Shown: positions 7,742 to 17,700, counted from the first letter of the stretch. The stretch is 31,435 bases of DNA from DASYAN01 sp036501345 (GCA_036501345.1 DASYAN010000516.1:1-31435), one strand, 5' to 3'. Numbers and translations are program-made. The notes: a model not told the origin generated them from the letters alone.

Positions 7742-9946
7742 ATGGAAGTCTTATCATCCCAGCCTCTCAACCTCTGCTATTGCTATGCACACGAAGATCG
7801 CAAATATGCACAAGATCTAAATAAACATCTGACAGCCTTGAAAATGTCTAAAAAACTTCAATCATGTTATGGTTGTATATTCTATTCACATGGACCTTGG
7901 AAGCAGGAAGTCGCTGATCATATTAATACAGCTCATCTTGTGCTTTTGCTGATAAGTGCTCATTTTCTCTCATCTGAAGAATGGTATCACTGCGAAATAA
8001 CCTCTGCGATGGAGCGTCATGATAGAGGAGAGGCATACGTGATACCGATACTTCTCAGTGATGTTGATCTGGAGGGTACATATCTGAGCGATTTACGCAT
8101 GTTGCCCAGCAACCGTGAATTTGTCGCTGGTCCACGTGACAAATCGCGAGTCTATACAGAGATTGCAAAGGCGATCCGTCAGGTAGCGCTTGCGATGAAG
8201 AATACCGGGCCCACGCAAGCCGCACCTTCACATCATAAGCAGCCTATCCTGGCGAACTCTCCATCAGATCTTCTTTTTTCGCCCGCCATACAACGCGGCT
8301 TTTTAAGCATCAGTTGGTCTCCTCAGGCAAACTGGCTAGCTGTTGGAACGACTGATGGAACTGTACGATTATACGCTGTAGATAACTACGACGATAGGCA
8401 TATCTTTCAGGGCCACGGGAACGATGTGTACAACGTTGCATGGTCAGTTAATAGCCAGCTGGCTTCGAGTTCGGCAGATTGTACAGTACGGCTCTGGAAC
8501 ACCAGTGAAAAACACGTAAGGAATCTGGCAACAGCGCAGATCTTGCAAGGCCACACAAGCACAGTCAATAGCATAACTTGGTCTCCTGATGGGAAACAAG
8601 TCGCTTCGGGCTCTGCTGACAAGACGATACATCTGTGGGATGCTGAGAGCGGACGCAAGTTACGTGTTTTGTCAGGCCACACACATAGCATCATGAGCGT
8701 GGCCTGGTCGCCCGATAGTAAATTGCTGGCTTCAGGCTCACGTGATCATACTGTGCGGCTGTGGGAAGCTAAGAGTGGACGCGAGTTGTACCCTTTCCAG
8801 CATCAGGCGGATATCATGAGTGTCGCCTGGTCGCCTGATAGTAGGCTGCTGGCTTCGGGCTCGGGGAACCATGTGAGGCTGTGGAATGTCAGCACCAGAA
8901 GTGTGTCATACGTATTTCAAGGCCATACTGGGACCATAACAGCCGTGGCTTGGTCGCCCGACGGGAAGTTACTAGCATCCAGCTCACGCGATCAAACAGT
9001 ATGTCTCTGGAACATTTCTCTTGGGAACAAGTTATGTACTTTACAAGGACACATAAGAGACGTCATGGGGGTTGCGTGGTCCTCCGATGGGAAGTTCCTG
9101 GCAACAGTGTCCCATCATGAACTCTATGTGTGGAGTACCGAGACCTGGGAGCAGATCACTGCACTTGATAACCAGCAAGTACTGAGAACAATAATCCACC
9201 AACCAGTTAGAACATTACAGGCAGATGCAGTGACATATAATGAAGAGGCGCCTAGTGAATTCCAGCAACAAGAGATGAAGATACAAAAGGAAGAAATGCC
9301 AAAGGACAAGCAGGCTATTGCCTGTCCATTCTGCCACACGCCCTTTCCTGCGAAACAAGTAAACAATAGGCGCAAACGTGGCATGACAGAGATTGTCTGC
9401 GGCACCTGTCAGACTTCTGTCTCGTTACTTACCAGCCAGGACCAGCCAAGCGACAAAGCTATGAGCAGACCCGCACAACCTGCTAGTGAAGGAACCCGAA
9501 AGCAAAGCGTCCAAGCCATGTTGCAACTCAAGATTGACACACAAACCTTTGATGTCTTTCTCTGTTACAATAAGCAGGATAAAGCTGTTGTGAAACGGAT
9601 TGGTGAACAGTTAAAACGACACGGTATCTTACCATGGCTCGACGAGTGGGAGCTACGGCCTGGGCTGTCCTGGCAACGAGCTTTAGAAGAGCAAATACGC
9701 AAGGTCAAAGCGGCGGCTGTTTTCGTCGGCCCGCAAGGGATGGGACCCTGGCATAGCTCAGAAATGGATGCCTTCCTTCGCCAAATGAAGAAGCGCAATT
9801 GCCCGGTCATTCCTGTCCTGCTGCAAGGGGTGCCAGAAAAGCCTGAACTGCCTATTTTTCTTGAAGAGATGTCCTGGGTTGATTTTCGCCTTCAGGAGCC
9901 AGATCCTATGCAACAATTGCTGTGGGGAATCACCGGGAAAAAGTAG
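7742..9946 (+). CDS. TIR–WD40 propeller–zinc ribbon–TIR protein
   Basis: The product is 734 residues. Residues about 10-147 are a TIR-like domain, with a glutamate in SSEEWYHCEIT (about E85) at the catalytic position of NAD-cleaving TIRs. Residues about 187-467 hold seven WD40 blades, each with SVAWSPD...LLASGS...VRLWN-type signatures, enough for a closed propeller. A CPFC...CGTC zinc ribbon follows (C528, C531, C553, C556). Residues about 603-732 are a second, more canonical TIR, with FDVFLCYNKQDK, WLDEWELRPG and a glutamate in WHSSEMDAF (about E674). Two TIRs on one sensor propeller suggest a self-assembling NADase or signalling effector, probably defensive. I chose ATG 7742 over ATG 7733 because AAGAAGGA (7726-7733) is 8 bases from the former and overlaps the latter. 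It converges on the pPIWI-RE operon. Confidence 0.85.
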   Translation: MEVLSSQPLNLCYCYAHEDRKYAQDLNKHLTALKMSKKLQSCYGCIFYSHGPWKQEVADHINTAHLVLLLISAHFLSSEEWYHCEITSAMERHDRGEAYVIPILLSDVDLEGTYLSDLRMLPSNREFVAGPRDKSRVYTEIAKAIRQVALAMKNTGPTQAAPSHHKQPILANSPSDLLFSPAIQRGFLSISWSPQANWLAVGTTDGTVRLYAVDNYDDRHIFQGHGNDVYNVAWSVNSQLASSSADCTVRLWNTSEKHVRNLATAQILQGHTSTVNSITWSPDGKQVASGSADKTIHLWDAESGRKLRVLSGHTHSIMSVAWSPDSKLLASGSRDHTVRLWEAKSGRELYPFQHQADIMSVAWSPDSRLLASGSGNHVRLWNVSTRSVSYVFQGHTGTITAVAWSPDGKLLASSSRDQTVCLWNISLGNKLCTLQGHIRDVMGVAWSSDGKFLATVSHHELYVWSTETWEQITALDNQQVLRTIIHQPVRTLQADAVTYNEEAPSEFQQQEMKIQKEEMPKDKQAIACPFCHTPFPAKQVNNRRKRGMTEIVCGTCQTSVSLLTSQDQPSDKAMSRPAQPASEGTRKQSVQAMLQLKIDTQTFDVFLCYNKQDKAVVKRIGEQLKRHGILPWLDEWELRPGLSWQRALEEQIRKVKAAAVFVGPQGMGPWHSSEMDAFLRQMKKRNCPVIPVLLQGVPEKPELPIFLEEMSWVDFRLQEPDPMQQLLWGITGKK

Positions 9947-9962
9947 CATACATCCCGGCGGC

Positions 9963-9995
9963 ATGCTTTAGTCCGAAAGTTTCGGGCTAAAGCAT
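9963..9995. terminator. bidirectional stem-loop terminator between convergent genes
   Basis: A near-perfect inverted repeat of 16 bp (ATGCTTTAG...CTAAAGCAT, continued inward by CCGAAA/TTTCGG with one T·G pair) fills the 55-base gap between the TIR–WD40–TIR stop and the pPIWI-RE stop. There is no long T-run on either side, but the position and stability fit a shared terminator. Confidence 0.7.
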
Positions 9996-10001
9996 ATGTG
10001 G

Positions 10002-12923
10002 TTATTCTTCTTCCGTATCCAGGCCACTTTCCAGGATACAGAACTGGTCCTCAAGCATGTCTTTGGCGAGATGTAAGGGATAGGAAAGAATAATATTTCC
10101 GCCATCCCAGCTCGGCGAAAAGCGCATAAAATGGGCAACACGACACCAGGCTTGCGCATCGTCCCCTGATTGCAAGAAAAAGGGAACAAACTCAACAATA
10201 GTCTGGTGCTTAAACGCGATACCGCCGCCTTCGTCCAATTTATATTGGGGCTGTTTAGCTTTTTGCCTATTGGCCGTCGTTGGCATACGTCCTATCGAGA
10301 GATAGTGGAAAAATGGGCCCTCTGCCTGAATATCGACAATACCTGTCAGATGCTTGAAATCCCTCTCTATGGTAAACTCGTCCTCTTTGCTCTGTTCGAA
10401 ATCTTTCTCCGCAGTAAGCTGATTCTCTACATTCTCAAGAACAGGCACATATTGAGGCGTTTCTCCTACTGTTCCAATAGAACGCAAGCGTACAATACGC
10501 AGATAAGGCAAATCTTGTGAGCTATACAGGTGCTCAAAGGGCTCGATCTGCCTGAGATCAAGTTGATTTTTCAGTGCGGCTTCACTATTGGAAAACTGAG
10601 GGAAGAGGTTGTGAACTCGCCAATCCGAGGCTTCAAACAGAACCAGCGTTGGCACATCTTTCATACTGGTAAAGACTTGCGCGGCGAAGCGTGCAAGATC
10701 CTCTCTAGGCGGATCGATTGTTTCGGCTCTTTTGTTGAAGAAAAGCTCGCCAATCATTTGACTGGCCTCATTCAAAGGCAGCCAGCGCTCAGGGTGCTGA
10801 GGTAAAAGCGCCCGATAGGTACCGTCGGGACGGAGACAAATTGCGAGGGCATAGTCGACTCTGGGGTTATTATATCGCGATAATCTATACAGGCCAACAA
10901 CATGAAGCTGTTCGGTCAACTCCGACGGCAGTCCAGCCTTTGAGTACAGGCTCCCGGGCCGCTCATAGATCAGACCTGTCTGGCGATAGAGTAGATCGGC
11001 GACGGCATTGCGCATTCGTCCCCGGCTCTCGTCCATTATATCTCCTTTATTTGGTATCGGTTTTGGCCGTGGGATCAGAGGAAAGATCATCTGCGAAGCC
11101 AGACCTACCCTGTTACATGCCCTGCGTACTGCTCCCTTAATGTTTTGATCCTTGTGGTTTTTTTTCTCATCGAATTTTTGTAACTCAATCAGCGCCAGAC
11201 CATAACCCGATCTGTTTCCGCGTATACTATTCAGATAGCCCTCCCAAGCTTGCGTTTTAGCGGCAAAAGCTTGGCGCATCTGCTTCTCCCATGACTCCTC
11301 AAATTGCCGACGCTCTTGCCAGGTCAGACCAGACTCGTAGCGACGGGATAGAACGATTGTACCAGAATCCAACGACTCTAACAGGTCATAGGGAATTGGT
11401 TGGGATGGAATAACTAAAGTGATGTCCTCAGGCCATGGGTCGCCCTCCTCGAAGAACAGTGCCTGACACAATTCTTGCCGCAATTGTCTCTGGGTAAAAG
11501 CGTCGCACCAGCAAAGATAGATGATGATAGGTTGATTGTGTGCGGCCCGGCGCAACGCCTGCAAGACAATCTTTTGACGCTCCAACCTGTTTTGGTGTTT
11601 TACATCTTCCTCAGCTTGCTTCCGTTCAGCTTCCTCCATCTTTCTCCGTGCATGCCCCTTTCTAGAAATGACGGCTTTCCGGCGAAATTCATCCATGTTG
11701 CACATCGATAATGGCAGTTTGTCTAGGGAGAGAAATGATGCGAGCTGATCGACAGCGAGCGTCTGACCAACTGAGAGTTCGAGGCCTAGCAGCTCGCTGA
11801 CCGAACTAGCTACCTCATGGATTTCGGCGAAATCGAAGCCAGTCTTCACCTGGTGTTTGGGCTTGAAGCCCTCAGCGTGTAGCACAAAGTACTTATCATG
11901 CTGGCTTAGCGGAGTAGATGTGCGATACTTCGTGGGGTTCTGAAAGAGTTCACCGGGTTCAATCAGAGAGCGTGCTTTCATGGCTGCTAAAAGAGGAACC
12001 AGATGATCATCATCCCAGCGAGGATTCGTTTTGCTCCCCGCGACTGGCAGCGTTACCAGGGTTGGAGAGCATGCCCAACCATTGACACGAGCTTGATCAA
12101 CGCCTATTTTGACACTCACATCGCGTTGCCAGTTCTTCTTCGCCAGAGGCTTATCCACATAACGACAGCAACGCACATAGAGATGAATCCAGGGACGCGA
12201 ACTACCAACCTGTGTTTGTACACGGAATTCCAGCTTGTAGGCGAAGGTTCCTTCTTTCGTTTCCAGCTTATGGGTATAAACATTCTCTTCTTGATACTCT
12301 GTCCAGAAAGGCTGGCTGATGGCAGCCAGCCCGTAATCACCATCCTGAGCCAGATGCCACCTGATAGTTTTTCCATGAACAGTGGATTCTTTGCCTGCTA
12401 GCAGAGAGGCCAGCAAGCTCGGAATGGCACGGAAGCCAATCTGAGCGCCTTCACCAAGCTTGAGGAACAGATCGGCAGCATCAAAATCCTGCCATTGCTG
12501 CACAGGCTCCTGTAAACGATCCAGAAGGCGTCGATAGGCATCACGCCCCGCCCCATAGACTTCATTCCTGAAGCTCTGATCTCCCCATTGTTTGCCCCAC
12601 TCATAAACAATATCGCTGATCTGTGCCGATGTAGGCCGTCGGCCCACATCCTTGCCAACGACCAGCAGTTGCCGTTCTGGATGATATCTTACAAAGGGAT
12701 GAGCCAAGGTGGGCATTAGGGCAGTCATCACGGTATTCAAGCGGCGATAGGGAGTTGGTACAGGATGGTTGCGGGACACAAGCTGCCTCATATCCTCCAG
12801 GAAATCTTTGCATGCCTGCTCATAGGCAAAACTTGAAATGGAGACCATTTTGTCTCGCAGATAGGTCTCGTCGATACGAAAACGCAAGGGGATGATAGCA
12901 GACGGTGTAAGCATGTTTATCAC
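10002..12923 (-). CDS. pPIWI-RE protein (prokaryotic PIWI with RE signature)
   Basis: The product is 973 residues. I recognise the pPIWI-RE family: a long N-terminal X region, a MID-like section with NIKGAVRRACNRVGLASQ near residue 600 (the K...Q pattern of guide-end-binding Argonautes), and a C-terminal RNase H-fold PIWI module. Candidates for the name-giving residues are E911 in TIVEFVPFF and R934 in VAHFMRFSP, with R879 in YLSIGRMP also well placed. Possible catalytic acids are D690 (PRVDYALAI) and D767 (FEASDWR); I cannot confirm a complete tetrad. The family is predicted to bind guide–target or R-loop hybrids and to act with a DinG helicase and an REase. The GTG start at 12923 overlaps the helicase TGA by 4 bases and has GAGGAG just upstream. 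It is the last gene of the operon. The family call is from memory of its motifs and context. Confidence 0.85.
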   Translation of the reverse strand: MINMLTPSAIIPLRFRIDETYLRDKMVSISSFAYEQACKDFLEDMRQLVSRNHPVPTPYRRLNTVMTALMPTLAHPFVRYHPERQLLVVGKDVGRRPTSAQISDIVYEWGKQWGDQSFRNEVYGAGRDAYRRLLDRLQEPVQQWQDFDAADLFLKLGEGAQIGFRAIPSLLASLLAGKESTVHGKTIRWHLAQDGDYGLAAISQPFWTEYQEENVYTHKLETKEGTFAYKLEFRVQTQVGSSRPWIHLYVRCCRYVDKPLAKKNWQRDVSVKIGVDQARVNGWACSPTLVTLPVAGSKTNPRWDDDHLVPLLAAMKARSLIEPGELFQNPTKYRTSTPLSQHDKYFVLHAEGFKPKHQVKTGFDFAEIHEVASSVSELLGLELSVGQTLAVDQLASFLSLDKLPLSMCNMDEFRRKAVISRKGHARRKMEEAERKQAEEDVKHQNRLERQKIVLQALRRAAHNQPIIIYLCWCDAFTQRQLRQELCQALFFEEGDPWPEDITLVIPSQPIPYDLLESLDSGTIVLSRRYESGLTWQERRQFEESWEKQMRQAFAAKTQAWEGYLNSIRGNRSGYGLALIELQKFDEKKNHKDQNIKGAVRRACNRVGLASQMIFPLIPRPKPIPNKGDIMDESRGRMRNAVADLLYRQTGLIYERPGSLYSKAGLPSELTEQLHVVGLYRLSRYNNPRVDYALAICLRPDGTYRALLPQHPERWLPLNEASQMIGELFFNKRAETIDPPREDLARFAAQVFTSMKDVPTLVLFEASDWRVHNLFPQFSNSEAALKNQLDLRQIEPFEHLYSSQDLPYLRIVRLRSIGTVGETPQYVPVLENVENQLTAEKDFEQSKEDEFTIERDFKHLTGIVDIQAEGPFFHYLSIGRMPTTANRQKAKQPQYKLDEGGGIAFKHQTIVEFVPFFLQSGDDAQAWCRVAHFMRFSPSWDGGNIILSYPLHLAKDMLEDQFCILESGLDTEEE

Positions 12924-15900
12924 TGTTCTCCTCGATACTTAGGTTCAAAGCCGTCAATATCTTTCAAGGCCTCTACAATGGGTATGTAGAGAGCGAAACC
13001 AGTCTGGTCTTGTACATAGAGTTGGAGTACTTCAAGCATCGCTGTTAACAAGCTTGTTCGGGAACATTCCGCCACTGCTTGCTTGCGAGCAATTTTTGGG
13101 GCCCAGGCAGCGTCAACAAAGAAGGCATGAAAAGGCACCCCTCCTCGCAATAAGCGTCCACAAGCCTGGATTATATGGCCGGCTGTCGTAGCAGCCAGGT
13201 CGAAACGCTCGCTTTCGCTATATTTCTTATCGTTGTAGGTGTCTTCATGAGCAAATTGGGTGTAATAACCACGCAATTCGGCTTTGCGCCAGTATTCAGT
13301 GGCCTTCTCACGCAAGGCAAGCGCCTGCTCATAGATGAGTGGCTTCTGCCAGATTGATAAGCTCGTCCTTTGGCACCAGTCAAGAGTGCGCCGATTCAAT
13401 TCGCGTGCGAGGGCCTGTGTATCTGCTGGATAGGGCATAGGTCGAGTCAGGAAGTAGATGGCCCCAAAGGCTGCCTTGCCATATTGGTTGAGTATGTTAT
13501 AGCCTCGTCCAATAGCCTGCATGGGAGCGATCAGGATTTTTCCGTTGTATTTCCGCGCAAAATCCTCAATATCGCTGCGATACACGGCCGTATCGGTATC
13601 GATCACAACTTCATCGCGGCCAGCGCTGTTCCGCTCTAGATAGCAGATCTCTCCCTGGTATGTTTCACTGAACCTGAGCTCTTGATAGGCCCATCTTGCC
13701 TGATCGTATGAATTGACAATCAGTAGCAGACGCTCCCTATCGGCCCAATAATCCGGTTCCAACTGACTTAGGCGTTGCAACCCCGCCAGTTCTTCCCGCA
13801 AAGGCGATTTCTGGCCATTCTGGTCGCTAGCCAGTGCTTTCATAAGTTCTTTGACGGGCTGCATCTTTTTTGGCTCGCCGGAGATAAAAATAGGTTCAGG
13901 CATCTCTTGCTTGTCATCACTTTGATCCTCTTGAGACTTTTTATCTCTCAGTCTTCTCTTCTGTGTGTTTTTATCCACATATCTGTACTGCGGAATGTAG
14001 GAAAAGACACTTTGCTTAATCGCCTCCTGGGCATCTTGCGGCAGTTCGAGAATGCCTTGCGGCGGAATATCGATGTGCCAATGGGAGGAATTCGGCAACC
14101 AGGAGGTGCCAGAGAGAGACAGGACATTGGGGCCGCGCTTTTGATCAAGTTCGGTGAAGAGTTTATGAAAGTACATAGTGTACCAGCGCCCGATGTTGGA
14201 ATAGCTGAAGACAGAGAGACCAGAAGGCTGCTCGCGCTTCTGCTGCTCATCTTGCCCTATTTCTAGACCTTTAGAGTAATAGGTACCGAACACACGACCA
14301 GTGGGTGGAATTGGCAAAACGTCTATCAAATTGTCAGGCGCACCTTTCAGCGAAGTTTCATTGAGGTCAGTGGACATGATGTAGGGCTTGCTGTACCATT
14401 CATAGAAGACAATGCGGATATTGCGGTCAAGAATCATCACATTCAGCACAAATTCCAGGCGCAAGGCGAGTGTTTCCAGGGTGTCCGGTGGATCAGGTGG
14501 TTCTGCATCCGCCTTTTTGCGCTTTTTGGGGAGCTGTTTATTCCACTCCTCAAGCTCCAGTTGCAATTTTTGCAATGTCTGCTCAATGCCGGGGATAAAA
14601 TCAAGAATCCAGGCCTGACATTCCTGAGCGACAATCGGGTTATGGGTACTGTCGCCCGCCGAAAGCAAGATGCGCATAATCAACGCCAGACGATAGACGG
14701 GATCTTCTTGCGCATTGTTAACAGGTCGTTTGATCTTGAGAGGATCTTTCTGATTCAGTTTATCGAAGTAAGCGATGAGCGGCCGGATCTTGTCTATGGC
14801 TTCTTTTCGTTCCTGCCCCTGGCAATCTTTCCATTTGGGGAGGCCAAGCGAGCGCCAGAGCACTTTATAGGCCAGCGTGAGCGCGGTAAAGTAATTGCGC
14901 TCGATCCAGTGTCGCAGCATAGGTGCCAGTTCTCTGTCCGTCAGACAGCTGAGAATGTTGGATATAGAGACCAGGGAATGACGTTCCGCCTCCACCCAGC
15001 GACGCGTGGAGGGCGAGTGAGTACGGCGTGGTACCAGGGCTAGGGCCGTCTCGACGTCTTCCAAATCAAGCAAGCCGTCGTTGCCATTGGTAAGAACAAT
15101 CTCTTCCGCGAAAAGATTGTCGAACCACTCCTGGACCGTGTCAGCCTCGTCAAAAATGACCAGATCCGATTGTTCATAGACGATTTCTGTCAAAGAAACT
15201 TTGCGCTTCTCTAGCTGGGAGGGGACGCTGGATTTTCCTAACGCACCTGGAGTGGTAATCCAGATGCAGGCAGTTGGCATATCCCGATATTGCTGCTTGC
15301 TTGGACAGACTGCAAACAAGGGACAGAAGTGATATTTTCTTCTTGGCTCTGGCCCTCCTGAAAGTGTGTATAAGGATTCACATGGCTCTGTACCGGGACG
15401 AGTACAGTAAAACTCAGCTTTTGTTGCTAGGGCTTGCAAGGGACAGGCAGGATTCAGCCAGCGGAGCGCCCAGTGCTCGGGACGGAATTTGCTGGAACGA
15501 TGGAGGCGTTGCAGATGTTGATTGCGGGTTGAGCGTCCAATCAATGGGACAGCTACAGGCGGATCTCCAGGCTTGCAAAACAGCGTATTGAACTCGTCAG
15601 CCAGATTAAGCGCGGACATTGTATCGCTGACTACCAGCGTAATCCGCCGCTCTTTCTCAGGGTATAGGGCCGCATCAGACAAGATCAGCTTAGCAATCAT
15701 CGATTTTCCAGACGCAACCGCACCCACCACATAGGCATGGCCATCTATACGCAGGGGAACCTTATTCCGCGCAGCGAGACTCCCATCGGACAAGATGGCA
15801 CGATAGCCCAGCATCTCATCGACCAGCTCTAACCAGTTTAGTTGTGAGCCAAGCGTGCTAGTCAGGTCGCGCCGTTGACGCAGGTCCTCAAGATCGCGGG

Positions 15901-16531
15901 CAATATTACGGAAATCGTCGTATGAGTATTCCAAAGTTTGGCGCGGACGTGGCTCAGTGAACCAGGGCAGGTTGATGGTTACTATATCTGCACTCTCTTT
16001 GTCAATATCGGCCGTAACAGCCTGTTTTCCCTGTTCAGTAATCGCGTCAAAAAGATATTGGCCTTCTTCGGCAGGCTCAATTGTTCTCCGGGCAAAGGGC
16101 AGAATGCCTTCAAGAGCTTGATCATAGACACTCCGACGTTCCTCATGGCTACCGAAATTAATGACCTTCTGGGACTCCAGGTTATCTGGCGAGACGCGAT
16201 AGCGGCGCCATTGTTCATCCATCATGGCGTAGGTCTGGAGTGCGTTCTCCCAATTGAAGCGGCCTGCAAAGGGAAGCAGGATGCGCGCATTGGCAATCGC
16301 ATGGCGCTGTTGTGCATCCAGAGCAAGTAAACGAGGATGTTGCAGGGGACTGTCGCTTAAAAGCACCCATAACACAGTAATTGGTTCATCAGACAACTCT
16401 AGCCGCTCAATCAAGTGCAGGCCCAGTTCCACTTGAAGAAGCAGAGCATATCTGTCTTTGAGGACCTCACCTACATCCTGAGCCTGAATCTGTGCAAGAA
16501 GCTTCTCATACCATTTGCTTCGATCATACAT
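12920..16531 (-). CDS. DinG-type superfamily 2 helicase of the pPIWI-RE island
   Basis: The product is 1203 residues from ATG 16531. I preferred this to the in-frame TTG at 16552 because GGAGGTGA sits 7 bases before the ATG. ATPase motifs are intact: Walker A VGAVASGKS (about 269-277), a DEAD box in VIFDEADTV (about 461-464) and motif VI QACGRLLRGG near 1122-1131. Between Walker A and DEAD lie six cysteines (about C363, C376, C384, C403, C409, C422), the location of the iron-sulfur cluster in XPD/DinG helicases. The length exceeds ordinary DinG and includes a large N-terminal region. Known pPIWI-RE islands always pair the PIWI gene with such a helicase, thought to unwind R-loops or duplexes at the target. 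It follows the REase gene by 17 bases and overlaps the pPIWI-RE start by 4. Confidence 0.88.
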   Translation of the reverse strand: MYDRSKWYEKLLAQIQAQDVGEVLKDRYALLLQVELGLHLIERLELSDEPITVLWVLLSDSPLQHPRLLALDAQQRHAIANARILLPFAGRFNWENALQTYAMMDEQWRRYRVSPDNLESQKVINFGSHEERRSVYDQALEGILPFARRTIEPAEEGQYLFDAITEQGKQAVTADIDKESADIVTINLPWFTEPRPRQTLEYSYDDFRNIARDLEDLRQRRDLTSTLGSQLNWLELVDEMLGYRAILSDGSLAARNKVPLRIDGHAYVVGAVASGKSMIAKLILSDAALYPEKERRITLVVSDTMSALNLADEFNTLFCKPGDPPVAVPLIGRSTRNQHLQRLHRSSKFRPEHWALRWLNPACPLQALATKAEFYCTRPGTEPCESLYTLSGGPEPRRKYHFCPLFAVCPSKQQYRDMPTACIWITTPGALGKSSVPSQLEKRKVSLTEIVYEQSDLVIFDEADTVQEWFDNLFAEEIVLTNGNDGLLDLEDVETALALVPRRTHSPSTRRWVEAERHSLVSISNILSCLTDRELAPMLRHWIERNYFTALTLAYKVLWRSLGLPKWKDCQGQERKEAIDKIRPLIAYFDKLNQKDPLKIKRPVNNAQEDPVYRLALIMRILLSAGDSTHNPIVAQECQAWILDFIPGIEQTLQKLQLELEEWNKQLPKKRKKADAEPPDPPDTLETLALRLEFVLNVMILDRNIRIVFYEWYSKPYIMSTDLNETSLKGAPDNLIDVLPIPPTGRVFGTYYSKGLEIGQDEQQKREQPSGLSVFSYSNIGRWYTMYFHKLFTELDQKRGPNVLSLSGTSWLPNSSHWHIDIPPQGILELPQDAQEAIKQSVFSYIPQYRYVDKNTQKRRLRDKKSQEDQSDDKQEMPEPIFISGEPKKMQPVKELMKALASDQNGQKSPLREELAGLQRLSQLEPDYWADRERLLLIVNSYDQARWAYQELRFSETYQGEICYLERNSAGRDEVVIDTDTAVYRSDIEDFARKYNGKILIAPMQAIGRGYNILNQYGKAAFGAIYFLTRPMPYPADTQALARELNRRTLDWCQRTSLSIWQKPLIYEQALALREKATEYWRKAELRGYYTQFAHEDTYNDKKYSESERFDLAATTAGHIIQACGRLLRGGVPFHAFFVDAAWAPKIARKQAVAECSRTSLLTAMLEVLQLYVQDQTGFALYIPIVEALKDIDGFEPKYRGEQ

Positions 16532-16548
16532 AGTTCTTTCACCTCCGC

Positions 16549-17700
16549 TCAAGAGCGAGCTAGCACCCGCTCTTTGAATTGGTCTTCACTCAGAATGGCA
16601 ACATTAGGTGGCAATCCCTCGGCAGCACGCCGAACGCATGCTCCATAATCGGGCCGTTGCCATTCACGGTATGTGGGATACACATAAAACCATTCATTCC
16701 AGATGAGATATTCTTGATCACGAGGGTGTGTATCTTGCTTGATGTATTTGCCAAGAGTAAAAGGATCTTTATAATCTTTGACATCAACGGCCCACACGTT
16801 CTCCCGAAATGTGAGTCGCAGGTCGTAGCTATCGATCATCGGCCACAAGTCAACCTGTTGTAAGACTGACAGCGTTGGACGGACTTCATCCGCCAGCCAG
16901 CGATAGAGCTCTATTTCGGTAGCTCCAGGAATACAGGTATAAAGATGAACGCCACGCTTTAACACCAGAGTATTGTCCTCGATATCCAGAGGCTGCCAGC
17001 CTAGCTTGCTGGGACAACGTTTCTCGCACGCCCCTGGCTTAATGCTGCCCAGTCGCCCATTGCGTTGATACAGTGGGCCACAGACACTGCAATTCCAGTA
17101 GCATGGCTTTGACCGATCTGCCCCCTGATAGCGGAGCGCGGGACCGACAGAGTCGCTATCTTGATAGAGCTCCCTAACATCCTGGATGCGTATGTGGAGC
17201 AAGTCTCGCAATTCCCTGCGCAACTTCTCGCTCGTTGTCCAGGGATGGGTAATTACATAGCCTCTAACAGCAACGTAATCACGCTGAGCGCCAGTCGGAT
17301 CATAAGCAGCTGCTTTCCTAGCGTCACGACAAATGTTCCCCATTAACTCACTATCAAGTACCACCTGTATACCTTGAAATGTGATACTATCAGGTAACTT
17401 ATATGTTTTTAGGTACTCTATGACTTGTTGTCCTAATTCTCCATTTGGTTCAAGCAACTCAAAGCGCTTGTCAAACTTATCGGGCAAGGTTTCACCAGGC
17501 CACCACTCTCCCAACGGCTTTTTGCAGAGTTCAAAGAATTCTGTGATTGTGGCAGGATACGAAGTAAGCATGGCCAGAGAGAGATGATGCTGAGCATAGA
17601 GCAGTTCAGGTGGATAGGGATATTTCTGCTCATTCTCCATGTATTTAGCCAATCCAAAGGCTAAAAAGGGAAATACCTGTTCAGGTAAAGGTTTTGCCAC
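16549..17700 (-). CDS. REase-like protein of the pPIWI-RE three-gene island
   Basis: The product is 383 residues. The C-terminal third carries a PD-(D/E)xK nuclease signature: a glutamate in a helix (E264, ATEIELYRWL), D293 in SYDLRLTF, and D306-V-K308 in VWAVDVKDYK. In the middle, five cysteines in CYWNCSVC...CEKRC (C200, C204, C207, C225, C229) suggest a zinc-binding insert that could hold DNA. The N-terminal 150 residues are not recognisable. By position and motifs this is the REase component of the pPIWI-RE island, presumably the nuclease that destroys DNA found by the PIWI/helicase pair. The start is GTG at 17700, with GAGGAG 8 bases upstream. It is first of the three island genes and follows the TIR gene by 84 bases. 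A lone minus-strand TATAAT at 17735-17740 might drive it separately. Confidence 0.8.
   Translation of the reverse strand: MAKPLPEQVFPFLAFGLAKYMENEQKYPYPPELLYAQHHLSLAMLTSYPATITEFFELCKKPLGEWWPGETLPDKFDKRFELLEPNGELGQQVIEYLKTYKLPDSITFQGIQVVLDSELMGNICRDARKAAAYDPTGAQRDYVAVRGYVITHPWTTSEKLRRELRDLLHIRIQDVRELYQDSDSVGPALRYQGADRSKPCYWNCSVCGPLYQRNGRLGSIKPGACEKRCPSKLGWQPLDIEDNTLVLKRGVHLYTCIPGATEIELYRWLADEVRPTLSVLQQVDLWPMIDSYDLRLTFRENVWAVDVKDYKDPFTLGKYIKQDTHPRDQEYLIWNEWFYVYPTYREWQRPDYGACVRRAAEGLPPNVAILSEDQFKERVLARS

Noticed and set aside
13775..14266. 163-codon plus-strand frame inside the helicase gene
   Set aside because: Antisense to the helicase reading frame, no domain; a shadow frame.
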